The notes under the pieces: model-generated
What the model was told of the DNA's origin: nothing
The model's database searches: none
The model's input: only the letters and a program-made list of their open reading frames with translations
Shown: one piece after another, positions 26,152-34,626 of the stretch
Layout: each line of letters begins with the position of its first letter
How positions within the stretch are numbered: the first letter of the stretch is position 1
Program-made: the position numbers and the translations under genes
NCBI RefSeq assembly: GCF_016908525.1
Contig: NZ_JAFBEB010000002.1
Span: 1-64,000, forward strand
Direction: 5' to 3'
Length of the DNA stretch: 64,000 nt
Origin: Brevibacillus fulvus
GTDB lineage: Bacteria; Bacillota; Bacilli; Brevibacillales; Brevibacillaceae

Positions 26152-27159
26152 ATGAAAGCGCTCACAAACAAACTGTTGCTCATTGTCATGGCTTTGGCCT
26201 TGACCGTGTTCGCGGGTTGCGGCGGCGGAACAGAGACCACCGGGCAGGGCACATCATCGTCTGGCCAGGGACAGTCTGCTAATGCCCCTGAATTTATTAG
26301 CATTGGAACGGCGGCATCCGGCTCTTCGATTTATTTGTATGGCACAGGGCTGGCGGAGCTGTTGAAGGATAATCTGAAGTACAGCCAGTTTGATATTGAA
26401 GAGACGGGCGGATCGATTGCCAATATGAATCTTGTCAATAATGATGAATTGCAATTAGCGTTAACTGGCGGCGACGTGCTGAACGATGCGTTGAAAGGTC
26501 AAGGAAATTTTCAAGACAAGAAAGTGGAACACGTCAGCATTGGTTGGAAGATAGCTCCTTCCGTCGTTCATTTTGTCACGTTAAAAGACTCGGGCATTCG
26601 GACGATTCAGGATATGAAAGGAAAACGCGTGTCCATTGGCGCTTCCGGATCGGCCGCCAATTTGACGGCCTTGACGTTGCTGAAAGATCACGGCATTACC
26701 GAAAGTGATGTCACGCTTTCCTATCTGGGGTGGAATGAAGCAGTAGAGGCGTTAGGCGACGGGGCGATCGATGTCGCCATGGTGTTTGGAACATTGCCGT
26801 CACCCGTGATCGAAAGCCTTGGCGTGAGCAAGCCTGTCAGTATCGTCAGCATGGACCCGGAAATTATCAAGAAGGATAAAACGAGAGCGGTCTATACGAT
26901 TCCGGCCAATACTTACAAGGGACAAGATCAAGAAGTTGTTACAGCAGCCACGGAAGTTTATATCGTCTTTCAACAGGACCTGGATGAACAGGTCGTCTAT
27001 GACATTACGAAACTGGCGATGGAAAATACGGAAAAGTTGGGAAAAGTGCACCCGATGGGAGCAGTGGCCAACGTTCCGGCCAAAGAGGATGTTGACTTCC
27101 TTCAGGGGACAATTCACCCGGGGGCGTTAAAGTATTTTAAGGAAAAGGGCAGCTATTGA
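26152..27159 (+). CDS. TAXI-type TRAP transporter substrate-binding lipoprotein
   Basis: A 335-residue lipoprotein. The signal peptide ends in the lipobox VFAGC with the modified cysteine at residue 23, followed by a GGGTETT linker. The mature part is a TAXI-family periplasmic-type binding protein: FISIGTAASGSSIYLYGTGL, IAPSVVHFVTLKDSGI, GKRVSIGASGSAANLTAL, and AIDVAMVFGTLPSPVI. It captures an anionic substrate for the TRAP permease encoded next. Location in the island points to an aromatic or other carboxylate. AAGGGGG precedes the start. Confidence 0.92.
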   Translation: MKALTNKLLLIVMALALTVFAGCGGGTETTGQGTSSSGQGQSANAPEFISIGTAASGSSIYLYGTGLAELLKDNLKYSQFDIEETGGSIANMNLVNNDELQLALTGGDVLNDALKGQGNFQDKKVEHVSIGWKIAPSVVHFVTLKDSGIRTIQDMKGKRVSIGASGSAANLTALTLLKDHGITESDVTLSYLGWNEAVEALGDGAIDVAMVFGTLPSPVIESLGVSKPVSIVSMDPEIIKKDKTRAVYTIPANTYKGQDQEVVTAATEVYIVFQQDLDEQVVYDITKLAMENTEKLGKVHPMGAVANVPAKEDVDFLQGTIHPGALKYFKEKGSY

Positions 27160-27194
27160 CAGCGGTGTACCATTCACCGCTTACCAAGCATTCG

Positions 27195-27226
27195 ATGGTG
27201 AGATTTCTGCGAAGAAGTCTCACCAT
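27195..27226 (+). promoter_or_regulatory. Intercistronic hairpin between TAXI and permease genes
   Basis: ATGGTGAGA (27195-27203) pairs with TCTCACCAT (27218-27226) and has no T tract. Such stem-loops often protect upstream mRNA ends and raise binding protein over permease. That role is inference. Confidence 0.6.
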
Positions 27227-27249
27227 TTAGCGAACGGGGAGGAAGCGAA

Positions 27250-29121
27250 ATGATCTCTATCGGCAAATTTGAAGCCAAGCTGATCGCCGCCATTTCTTTT
27301 TTGATTTCCGTGCTCGTACTTGTTTGCCAAGCGACGCACACCATCTCAGAAAGTCAAGTGTTACCGATTTTCTTGTCGATGGTACTGACTTACGCTTTTT
27401 TGAAAAAACCGTTGGGATCGCATTTTCTCCTGCAACTGCTGAATTGGATTGTCATTGCAGCCAGTATCGCTGTCGGAGTCTACTTGGCGGTGAACTTTGC
27501 CGAGATTGCCAGTCGGGCAGGGACTCCGACCTCAACCGATATTTATATGGGACTGCTCGCAATCGTTGTTATTTTGGAGGCGCTCAGAAGAACGGTTGGA
27601 TGGGGTTTGACGCTCATTTGCATTTTCTTTTTGATTTACGCTTATTATGGAAGATATTTTCCGGATCTGCTCAAACATAAAGGATACAGCATTGAACGAA
27701 TCAGCAGCCAGTTGTATCTCGGTTCGTCCGGTTTGTACGGGTTGCCATTGGCGACGATGTTCCGTTATGTCGTGATTTTTATTATTTTCGGTGCCATCTT
27801 GGAACGGACGGGTGTGTCAAATTTTATGATTGATCTTTCCCGTGCCGTTGCCGGAAGACTTCCAGGCGGAACGGGTCATGTTTCCGTTCTCTCCAGCGGT
27901 TTGATGGGATCGGTTTCAGGGAGTGCTGTCGCTAATGTTATGGTCGGTGGAAATGTGACGATCCCGGCAATGAAGAAGTCGGGATTTAGCGGTACGATGG
28001 CTGGTGCGATTGAAGCGGTTTCTTCCAACGGCGGACAAATTTTGCCTCCCGTAATGGGAGCCGCAGCCTTCCTGATCGCGGAGAATTTGCAAATTCCCTA
28101 CGCCCAGGTCGCATTGGCAGCGCTCCTGCCGGGGACCTTGTATTTTCTGGCGATCGCTGCTGTTGTCCATTTTTATGCTGTCAAACACGGAATTCGTCCG
28201 GTCGCCAAAAGCGACTTGCCTTCTTTCGGACAAGTCTTAAAAAGCGGCTGGCTCTATCCAATGCCGTTCATCGCTTTGATCGCCATGCTGCTGGCCGGGT
28301 ACTCCCCCACCTATTCCGGTTTGGGGGCGACTGTCGCCGCTATTATTTGCGGTTTTCTCAACAGCAAAAACCGCCTGACCTTGCGCAAGCTGTTTGCCGC
28401 TATTCGGGAAGCGGGAGAAGGTGTTGTAATGCTGAGCATTGCCTCTGCCGGTGCAGGAATTGTGATCGGCAGCTTGACGATCACCGGATTGGGCAACCGA
28501 TTTTCCTCCGTGCTCGTCGATCTATCCGGGGACAGCTTGCTCATGTTGCTTTTGTTGTCGATGATCGGTTCCTTGATTATGGGGATGGGAATGTCGACAA
28601 CCGTCGTCTACATTCTCTTGGCTTCCTTGGTTGCCCCTGCCTTGATCGACATGGGAATCACACCGATCGCGGCTCACTTGTTCATTTTGTATTTTGGTAC
28701 AATTTCCATGTTGACGCCACCTGTAGCGATGGCCTCTTATGCGGCGGCGGCTATTTCCGGCGACAGTCCGGAGAAGACCGGTTGGACAGGATTTAAAATC
28801 GCGATTCCGAGCTACATTCTTCCTTTTGCGTTCGTTTACAATCAAGCTTTGTTGATGGAAGGGAGCGCTTTTTCCATCGCGAGTTCTGCGATTTTGGCGC
28901 TAGTCGGGGTCGTGCTGTTTTCCGCCGCGATGATTGGCTGGTTGACGTTTCGGTTAAGTATGTTGGACCGCATGTATCTCATTTTATGCGCAGGCTTGCT
29001 TTTGACCGGGCAACTGATACCTGCTGCCGCCTCCATCCTGTTGCTTGGCTTGGGCTACTTCCTGTGGTGGAAGAAAAAAATGAGCCGGCTGGAGCTCCGC
29101 AGTGAACGAATGGAGCTTTGA
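27250..29121 (+). CDS. TRAP transporter permease, fused small and large subunits
   Basis: A 623-residue, about 16-helix membrane protein of the fused DctQ-DctM type that pairs with TAXI binding proteins. The N-terminal ~130 residues are the DctQ-like part. The DctM core has characteristic stretches such as GGTGHVSVLSSGLMGSVSGS, VSSNGGQILPPVMGAAAF, GMGMSTTVVYILLASLVAP and GTISMLTPPVAMASYAAAAI. It uses a sodium or proton gradient to import the substrate held by the lipoprotein encoded upstream. It is the last gene of the second island unit and ends at a terminator. Confidence 0.93.
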   Translation: MISIGKFEAKLIAAISFLISVLVLVCQATHTISESQVLPIFLSMVLTYAFLKKPLGSHFLLQLLNWIVIAASIAVGVYLAVNFAEIASRAGTPTSTDIYMGLLAIVVILEALRRTVGWGLTLICIFFLIYAYYGRYFPDLLKHKGYSIERISSQLYLGSSGLYGLPLATMFRYVVIFIIFGAILERTGVSNFMIDLSRAVAGRLPGGTGHVSVLSSGLMGSVSGSAVANVMVGGNVTIPAMKKSGFSGTMAGAIEAVSSNGGQILPPVMGAAAFLIAENLQIPYAQVALAALLPGTLYFLAIAAVVHFYAVKHGIRPVAKSDLPSFGQVLKSGWLYPMPFIALIAMLLAGYSPTYSGLGATVAAIICGFLNSKNRLTLRKLFAAIREAGEGVVMLSIASAGAGIVIGSLTITGLGNRFSSVLVDLSGDSLLMLLLLSMIGSLIMGMGMSTTVVYILLASLVAPALIDMGITPIAAHLFILYFGTISMLTPPVAMASYAAAAISGDSPEKTGWTGFKIAIPSYILPFAFVYNQALLMEGSAFSIASSAILALVGVVLFSAAMIGWLTFRLSMLDRMYLILCAGLLLTGQLIPAAASILLLGLGYFLWWKKKMSRLELRSERMEL

Positions 29122-29332
29122 GCGAGGATGCACCTGACCGGTTCGTTGTGTTTGAACTATCATCAGTTTCGATAACCATATCCAAACTGTCAATTAGACG
29201 GGAGCTTGCTTTATGCCTTATGTTAGTTGTAAATCAGCTTGATGACAACTGACTGGATGGGAGGGAAGGGGAAGGCTCCAACATTGAACAGCAGTACACT
29301 GAACGTTGCCCTCCCTACCTTGACCCGCACAT

Positions 29333-29362
29333 CCCCGCGATCGCACGGGGGTTCTTCTTTTT
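29333..29362 (+). terminator. Terminator of the TRAP/gentisate unit
   Basis: CCCCG (29333-29337) and CGGGG (29346-29350) with an inner CGATCG loop, then GTTCTTCTTTTT. Confidence 0.65.
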
Positions 29363-30839
29363 AATGATCCACATCAACCGCGACATCGTTCTTGCTTTCT
29401 TGCACACGATACCCCGTGACCCCGTGGGCATCCATCCATTTTTTCTTGGCGTCCATCAATCTTTGCAAAACAGGATCTTTCTGACCATAAACCCGTTGCA
29501 GCAAACTTTGCGTTTCCAACAGGTCGTTGTAGGTCAGATACGGGTAGTCCTGCATGCCTATCTTGCCATCGGGCAAATAGGCATAATGCAAATTGCCATC
29601 GGATCGTATCCATTTGGTTCCAAGCAGGCGAATGCCTTCCAAAATCCGTTCGGCATACAATTTGCATTTTTCCTCTTGCGTCTGCAAATATAAACGGTAG
29701 AGGTAGTTGACTTCCTGCAGCATATGATTCAAGGAAGCGTTGCTTTGTTTATGCTTACCTTCATACCCATAATCGGGAACGAGCCAGCCTTGCCGATCGC
29801 CTTGCTTGATCACGATTTTCTCCTGATCAATGTGTTTGAACAGATAGTGGCTGTAGGTCAACGTGGCTTGCAAAAATTGCCGTTCCTGATATTTTTGGTA
29901 GCCGCGCAGCAATAGTTCGGCCAGATCTGTATTAAAGCGGGTGTCGTAAAAACCGCAGCCGATATTGTAATCATTCAACAGCCAGGTGGAACAAGGGCCG
30001 GATTTCCAATAGCCGGCTTTTGTCTGTGCGGAAAGCGCCGTTTGCAGCATGACCCAGCCAAGGTCGTCCGCCGCCCTGCTTCCGCCAGTTTTGATGAAGG
30101 AAGCGGCCAAATAGTTATCCGGTATCCGCCAGTAGACGTTCTTGCCAGTTGGGCGGTAAGTGCTCGGCGACTTTACATAAAATCCTTTGGCTAACCACTT
30201 CTGATTTTCATGCATGTCGAGACCGCTCCAGATCACGTTCAGATCGGGCTGTTTCCAGTCGATCAAGGTGGCCGGGGATTGCAAGGCCCACACCTCGGCG
30301 GTTGTCTGCTTCTCGATCGGATAGGAGTAAGTGAGCGCATATCCGTGCTTCGTCTCTTGCACAGAGACGGGAGAAGCCTGGGAGGACAGATCGTAGATCG
30401 TTTCGTGCGTCTGTTCGCGATAAAAGGCAGGGCTGCTCAATATCGTCGAGGTTTTGTCCGTCGTGATAAAGCCGGTTGCTTTGGGCAGGGGGTTTTGCAG
30501 CGGGATCGTTTTCCACGCCGCTTTTCCTTGTTGCCTGTCGAGGTAGCGAAAGGTTCCATTTTTCCCTTCGATCACCCAGGTAAAGCGGAAGCGTTTGGCG
30601 GAAGAAGCGGTGAAATCGATTCGCTTGCTCCAGTAATGATCGCCATTGGGAAAGTGAACCTGCTTTTCCTGTAAATCCCCCAGTTCGCTCTTGCTCATTG
30701 AGGTTTCCACGACGGGCGAAGAAATCTTGGCTGGGGTTTGAGGAGTAGTGGCCAGATTCATCACGGAGACGATTATCAGGGCAATACTCTTGAGCAAGTC
30801 CAGTGCTCCTTTCTTCTCTTTGAGTGACTTATGATTCAC
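29361..30839 (-). CDS. Exported helical protein of unknown function
   Basis: A 492-residue protein with a basic N-terminus and a single hydrophobic helix (ALDLLKSIALIIVSVMNLA) that acts as a signal or anchor. The first ~270 residues look beta-rich. The last ~200 (LAELLLRGYQKYQERQFLQA, then SNASLNHMLQEVNYLYRLYL and YAERILEGIRLLG) form a helical array. That array recalls the alpha/alpha-toroid of glucuronyl-epimerase C-terminal and glycoside-hydrolase-like proteins. I see no certain catalytic set. Its start overlaps the stop of the small upstream membrane gene (ATGA). A role in cell-envelope polysaccharide is inference. Confidence 0.7.
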   Translation of the reverse strand: MNHKSLKEKKGALDLLKSIALIIVSVMNLATTPQTPAKISSPVVETSMSKSELGDLQEKQVHFPNGDHYWSKRIDFTASSAKRFRFTWVIEGKNGTFRYLDRQQGKAAWKTIPLQNPLPKATGFITTDKTSTILSSPAFYREQTHETIYDLSSQASPVSVQETKHGYALTYSYPIEKQTTAEVWALQSPATLIDWKQPDLNVIWSGLDMHENQKWLAKGFYVKSPSTYRPTGKNVYWRIPDNYLAASFIKTGGSRAADDLGWVMLQTALSAQTKAGYWKSGPCSTWLLNDYNIGCGFYDTRFNTDLAELLLRGYQKYQERQFLQATLTYSHYLFKHIDQEKIVIKQGDRQGWLVPDYGYEGKHKQSNASLNHMLQEVNYLYRLYLQTQEEKCKLYAERILEGIRLLGTKWIRSDGNLHYAYLPDGKIGMQDYPYLTYNDLLETQSLLQRVYGQKDPVLQRLMDAKKKWMDAHGVTGYRVQESKNDVAVDVDH

Positions 30840-31033
30840 TGTGATTGGAATATTTTGTATATCTTATCGGAGAAGGAGCGGGAATATCCCAAAAACGTTG
30901 AGACAGCTAAAACCAGCCCGACGATCAATAATGAAACCATTCTTTGATTGTGAGCCAACGCCATATTGGCAAATATTGGAACGTAATGTATTTGAGATGT
31001 TACGCGAGTTTTCGATTGATCTGTCCGGCTCAT
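30836..31033 (-). CDS. Possible small membrane protein coupled to the downstream exported protein
   Basis: A 65-codon frame with one clear membrane helix (MVSLLIVGLVLAVSTFLGY) and a short basic tail. It has GAAGG six bases before ATG 31033, and its TGA overlaps the next ATG, which suggests translational coupling. A shorter form starting at the helix (30940) has no ribosome binding site. Not recognised; could also be chance. Confidence 0.4.
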   Translation of the reverse strand: MSRTDQSKTRVTSQIHYVPIFANMALAHNQRMVSLLIVGLVLAVSTFLGYSRSFSDKIYKIFQSQ

Positions 31034-31188
31034 CCTTTGCCTTCATTCCGACCCGGACGATGGAGAATGAGCTTGTTGCATCGCATGAAACCAAATGAGC
31101 GCTTGCTGCGTCACTTTAAGGGGGAAAAACGGCAGCATGTACCTGCTTTCCCGGGAAGACGCTCAGCAAGAAAGGTGGACTGTGTTTG

Positions 31189-31989
31189 ATGTACGAGTAT
31201 TTCAGTGCGATCATTTTGGGAATGATCGAAGGATTGACGGAGTTTTTGCCTGTCTCGTCCACGGGACATATGATCCTGGCGGGCCATCTGCTCGGCTTTG
31301 AAGGAGGGGCGGCCGATACCTTCAAAATCGTTATCCAACTGGGCGCTGTGCTTGCCCTGCTGGTTCTGTATTGGACAAGATACATTCAGATGTTGAAAAA
31401 TTTGCTTCGCTTCGATTTCTCCGCGGGCAAATTGAATGCACTGCATCTCATCATTGCAATGATTCCGGCCTTGATCGTCTATTTGCTGTTCAAAGATTTG
31501 ATCAAAACGGTCTTGTTTGGAGCGGGCCCTGTCCTGATCGGCTTGGTGTCGGGCGGAATTTTGCTGATCATCGGCGTGCGGGCAAAGCGGCGGGTCACGG
31601 CGGAAACTACGGACGACATTACTTACAAGCAGGCGCTGGGCATTGGCTTGTTTCAATGTTTGTCCCTGTGGCCGGGTTTTTCCCGCTCCGGTTCAACGAT
31701 TTCCGGTGGGATGCTGCTCGGGACCAGTCAAAAGGCGGCAGCCGATTTTACGTTCATCATATCCGTGCCCGTGATGCTGGGAGCGACCGTACTCGATTTG
31801 CTCGACAACCGGCAATATCTCAACGCGGATGATCTGCTGCTGTTTGCCGCCGGATTCGTCACCGCTTTTCTCGTAGCTTTGCTGGCGGTCGTCACCTTTT
31901 TGAAACTGGTCAAAACGTTCCGGCTGGAATGGTTTGCGTTGTACCGCTTTGCGCTGGCCGCCATTTTTTACTTGTTTCTGATGCGCTGA
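31189..31989 (+). CDS. uppP: Undecaprenyl-diphosphatase
   Basis: A 266-residue, eight-helix membrane phosphatase of the BacA/UppP family. It converts undecaprenyl diphosphate to the monophosphate so the lipid carrier can return to peptidoglycan and teichoic acid synthesis; overproduction gives bacitracin resistance. Both active-site motifs are visible: EGLTEFLPVSSTGHMIL at the N-terminus and PGFSRSGSTISGG in the second half. The ATG at 31189 has AAAGGTGG ten bases upstream; a TTG directly before it is in frame. It is the only clearly essential-pathway envelope gene in this stretch. Confidence 0.95.
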   Translation: MYEYFSAIILGMIEGLTEFLPVSSTGHMILAGHLLGFEGGAADTFKIVIQLGAVLALLVLYWTRYIQMLKNLLRFDFSAGKLNALHLIIAMIPALIVYLLFKDLIKTVLFGAGPVLIGLVSGGILLIIGVRAKRRVTAETTDDITYKQALGIGLFQCLSLWPGFSRSGSTISGGMLLGTSQKAAADFTFIISVPVMLGATVLDLLDNRQYLNADDLLLFAAGFVTAFLVALLAVVTFLKLVKTFRLEWFALYRFALAAIFYLFLMR

Positions 31990-32083
31990 GCGGTTGGGGA
32001 AAAAAGAAGGCTGAAAACAGCGAATGGGTGTCGGCCATACGGCCAGCCATTGTGATGGCTGAAGACGAAAAAGAGGGGGATTC

Positions 32084-32575
32084 ATGGTGAAAATAAGAAA
32101 TGTAAAGATTGACGACTTGCCTCAACTGGCAGCGATTGAACAGCTTTGTTTTTCAAAGGAAGAGGCGGCAACGAAAGAGGCATTTGAACAGCGAATTCAA
32201 CTGATTCCGGACAGTTTTTTTGTTGCCGAAGTTGACGGTGCAATCGTCGGGTTCATCAATGGGCCGGTCATAGAAACCGCCTACATAACGGATGATCTGT
32301 TTACAACTATCAAAATGAATCCTGCAACGGGCGGGCATCAAAGCATCCTGGGATTGGCGGTTCACCCGCAGTTCCAAAAAAACGGCATCGCATCAGAGCT
32401 CCTGATGCATCTGGAGAAAGAAGCAAGATGGAAAAAACGGGAAACGATCACACTGACATGCAAAGAAAACTTAATTGGTTATTATGAAAAGCATGGATAC
32501 ATCAGCCATGGCATGTCCAATTCTGAACATGCTGGAGAGAAGTGGTACAACATGATTAAAATTATCAGGTGCTGA
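32084..32575 (+). CDS. GNAT acetyltransferase (arylalkylamine-type)
   Basis: A 163-residue Gcn5-related N-acetyltransferase. The acetyl-CoA loop reads ILGLAVHPQFQKNGIASELL, a Q/RxxGxA-like motif A. The late strand/helix ETITLTCKENLIGYYEKHGY gives motif B with the Tyr expected as general acid. The segment NGPVIETAYITDDLF is typical of the serotonin/arylalkylamine acetyltransferase-like branch. Substrate unknown. The start is preceded by GAGGGGG. Monocistronic. Confidence 0.9.
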   Translation: MVKIRNVKIDDLPQLAAIEQLCFSKEEAATKEAFEQRIQLIPDSFFVAEVDGAIVGFINGPVIETAYITDDLFTTIKMNPATGGHQSILGLAVHPQFQKNGIASELLMHLEKEARWKKRETITLTCKENLIGYYEKHGYISHGMSNSEHAGEKWYNMIKIIRC

Positions 32576-32936
32576 TCGCCATCTCTCAACCATCAAAACG
32601 GCCGGCCGATGTGGCCAAACATTTCGGTTCGTCTCCTTGACAAGCAGTCCCTCTTGCGGGATACAGTCTCTACATAACAACAGAACTGGCTGGCAACGGA
32701 ATGGTCAAGAAATGGCTTGAGGCGTTTCTGCGAGCAACCATTTTGATGAAAACCTGCCAGATTCAACGACGTATGAACAGATCCGGGAGCAACAGGCCCA
32801 CCTGACGAGCAAATGCGTCGGGTGGGTGTTTTTTTTCATGTAGGAAGACTGCTGGTTGTGCATTTCCAGCGATCTTCTATTGCTCCGCTCCTCGTCAACC
32901 TGCTAAAATGACAAACTTGAGAGGAGGGAAATTACC
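32576..32936. other. Intergenic region with a possible short transcript
   Basis: No supported protein gene in 360 bases. TTGACA (32637-32642) and TACAGT (32662-32667) could form a promoter, although the 19-base gap is long. The strong terminator at 32799-32837 would end a transcript of about 165 bases. A small RNA is possible but unproven. Confidence 0.3.
32799..32837 (+). terminator. Strong intrinsic terminator upstream of sleB
   Basis: CCCACCTGACG and CGTCGGGTGGG form an eleven-base stem with one G-T pair, followed by TGTTTTTTTT. Confidence 0.8.
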
Positions 32937-33581
32937 ATGAAAAAATGGCAAATCATTACCTGCCTCTTTATGCTGTTGGCCATGATCACAGTTCAGCCTG
33001 TGCAAAAGGCGGATGCGGCAGCATATCTCGCTTATGGCACCAATAGCGGAGAGGTATGGGACTTGCAATATCGTCTCCAATTGCTTGGTTTCTTTCATAG
33101 CAAATTGGACGGGGTATATGGTAAACAAACCGTCAACGCTGTCAAGCGTTTTCAAAAACAATACGGTCTTCCTGCCGACGGAATTGTTGGCGCGCAGACC
33201 TGGTCAAAACTCAAGCAACATTCGGTCAACGCAAAGGAAATGGAGATGCTGGCCCATCTCGTTTATGGAGAAGCGCGCGGTGAGTCCTACAAAGGACAGG
33301 TCGCAGTCGCTGCCGTTGTCATGAACCGGTTGCAGTCGAGCAAATTTCCGCCTTCTATTTCCGGGATTATTTTCCAACCGGGCGCATTTACCGCTGTAGA
33401 CGATGGCCAATACTGGCTGACTCCGGACAAGACTGCGTACAAAGCAGCTTGGGATGCAGCCCGCGGCTGGGACCCGACCTATGGGGCGACCTATTATTTT
33501 AATCCGGCTACGGCCACATCCAAATGGATTTGGAGCCGTCCGCAAATTACAACCATCGGCAGACATATTTTTGCCGCTTAA
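32937..33581 (+). CDS. sleB: Spore cortex-lytic enzyme / cell-wall hydrolase, SleB type
   Basis: A 214-residue exported hydrolase. Signal peptide 1-28 (ending KADAAA) is followed by a peptidoglycan-binding domain at ~35-95 (LQYRLQLLGFFHSKLDGVYG, KRFQKQYGLPADGIVG). The catalytic SleB domain (~100-210) has the general-acid glutamate in VYGEARGES, then AAVVMNRLQSSKFPPS and YYFNPATATSKW. SleB is a lytic transglycosylase that degrades spore cortex at germination. The usual partner gene ypeB is not next to it, so this may be a SleB/CwlJ-like paralogue rather than the main germination enzyme. RBS GAGGAGGG. Confidence 0.92.
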   Translation: MKKWQIITCLFMLLAMITVQPVQKADAAAYLAYGTNSGEVWDLQYRLQLLGFFHSKLDGVYGKQTVNAVKRFQKQYGLPADGIVGAQTWSKLKQHSVNAKEMEMLAHLVYGEARGESYKGQVAVAAVVMNRLQSSKFPPSISGIIFQPGAFTAVDDGQYWLTPDKTAYKAAWDAARGWDPTYGATYYFNPATATSKWIWSRPQITTIGRHIFAA

Positions 33582-33589
33582 CAACAAAA

Positions 33590-33629
33590 AGGAAAGATGG
33601 AAACGAGCGATCCATCTTTCCTTTTTTTA
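33590..33629. terminator. Bidirectional terminator after sleB
   Basis: GGAAAGATGG pairs with CCATCTTTCC around an eleven-base loop. A/T runs flank both sides, so it can serve sleB and the convergent small gene. Confidence 0.85.
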
Positions 33630-33729
33630 TCCCGATGTTTGCTTACATAGATCGTTGGGCATCCAGCCAATCGACGACATAACGCGTATTTTCCGGATGA
33701 TGCCGTTCTGTGGAAGGCGACGGGAAGCG

Positions 33730-33888
33730 TCAATCTTCCAACCTTTTGATCACCTTGGAAGCTTTTTTCTCATCCGGTGTCGGAAACATTTGAAACTGGT
33801 GTTGCTCATAAATCGCCTGTTCATCCCACTTTTCGCCATTGGTTTTGGCAGATTGTGCTCCTTGTTCGCTTGCGATTTTCTCTTCCAT
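33730..33888 (-). CDS. Small hydrophilic protein
   Basis: A 52-residue charged protein on the minus strand, beginning MEEKIASEQGAQSAKTNGEK and containing WDEQAIYEQHQFQMFPTPDE. A textbook AGGAGG seven to eight bases before ATG 33888 makes it a credible gene despite its size. Beyond the TGA at 33730-33732, the same frame continues with protein-like sequence (STERHHPENTRYVVDWLDA) to a TAA at 33643. Either the stop was acquired recently, or it is a sequencing error, or it is read through. Function unknown; composition resembles small Bacillales spore-associated proteins, but that is a guess. Confidence 0.65.
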   Translation of the reverse strand: MEEKIASEQGAQSAKTNGEKWDEQAIYEQHQFQMFPTPDEKKASKVIKRLED

Positions 33889-34084
33889 AAACTGTCACCT
33901 CCTCGCTAGGTGTTAATCTGTTCAAGCGCGCCGCTGATTATCCAAATGGCGCAACAGAACCGCTGGCAACAGCATCGGCGTTTCTTTTCTTTGCCTAGAC
34001 TCCTGTCCGGGAGAAAAGAGCAGCGGAAATCACTTTACAAACCAACGGTCGGTATATATGATGAGGGGAGAGGTGTTGAAGAAA

Positions 34085-34600
34085 ATGGAATTTCGAGCAG
34101 CTGAAGTGGGGGAGTTTGCGGCGATCTTTGATTTGTATCGGGCGAGCAAACAGCATTTACGAAGCAAGCAGATCAAGCAGTGGGATTTCTTTTACCCCAA
34201 TCGGTTTGTCATCAAGGACGATTTGCGGCGAAGAGCATTAATGGTGTTATGGCATGACTGCCAGTTGATTGGTGCTGTTTGCCTGGATCAAAGACAGGCA
34301 AAACAATATGCCGCGGTCAAATGGATATTTGAGGAGGAAAAGGCCGCGGTCATTCACCGCCTTGTCGTCCATCCGGATCATCAGGGAAGGGGATGGGGCA
34401 AACAACTGCTGCGTTTTTGCGAAATGTTCGCCAGCGAGCGCGGTTTTGCGAGCATCCGTCTCGACGCATACAGCGGGAACCGGGCGGCCATTGCCTTGTA
34501 CGAGATGTTTGGCTATCAAAAAACAGGCGAGATTCGCTTTCCTCTGCGGCGGTTGCCTTACTTCTGTTACGAGAAGGCGATTCACGCGGATAAGCGGTAA
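34085..34600 (+). CDS. GNAT acetyltransferase
   Basis: A 171-residue N-acetyltransferase. The acetyl-CoA-binding motif A is IHRLVVHPDHQGRGWGKQLLRF (read as VVHPDHQGRGWGKQLL), followed by the motif-B phrase NRAAIALYEMFGYQKTGE. The N-terminal part (FRAAEVGEFAAIFDLYRASK, WDFFYPNRFVI) is typical of the RimI-like general GNAT group. Several starts are possible (GTG 34073, TTG 34076, ATG 34085); ATG 34085 is 11 bases after GGAGAGG. The downstream gene follows after 26 bases, so the two may be cotranscribed. Confidence 0.9.
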   Translation: MEFRAAEVGEFAAIFDLYRASKQHLRSKQIKQWDFFYPNRFVIKDDLRRRALMVLWHDCQLIGAVCLDQRQAKQYAAVKWIFEEEKAAVIHRLVVHPDHQGRGWGKQLLRFCEMFASERGFASIRLDAYSGNRAAIALYEMFGYQKTGEIRFPLRRLPYFCYEKAIHADKR

Positions 34601-34626
34601 CTGTTCGCTGATGGGAGGAAAAATTC

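Noticed and set aside
32701-32803. 33-codon plus-strand frame before the sleB terminator
   Set aside because: No ribosome binding site, and its end lies in the terminator stem.
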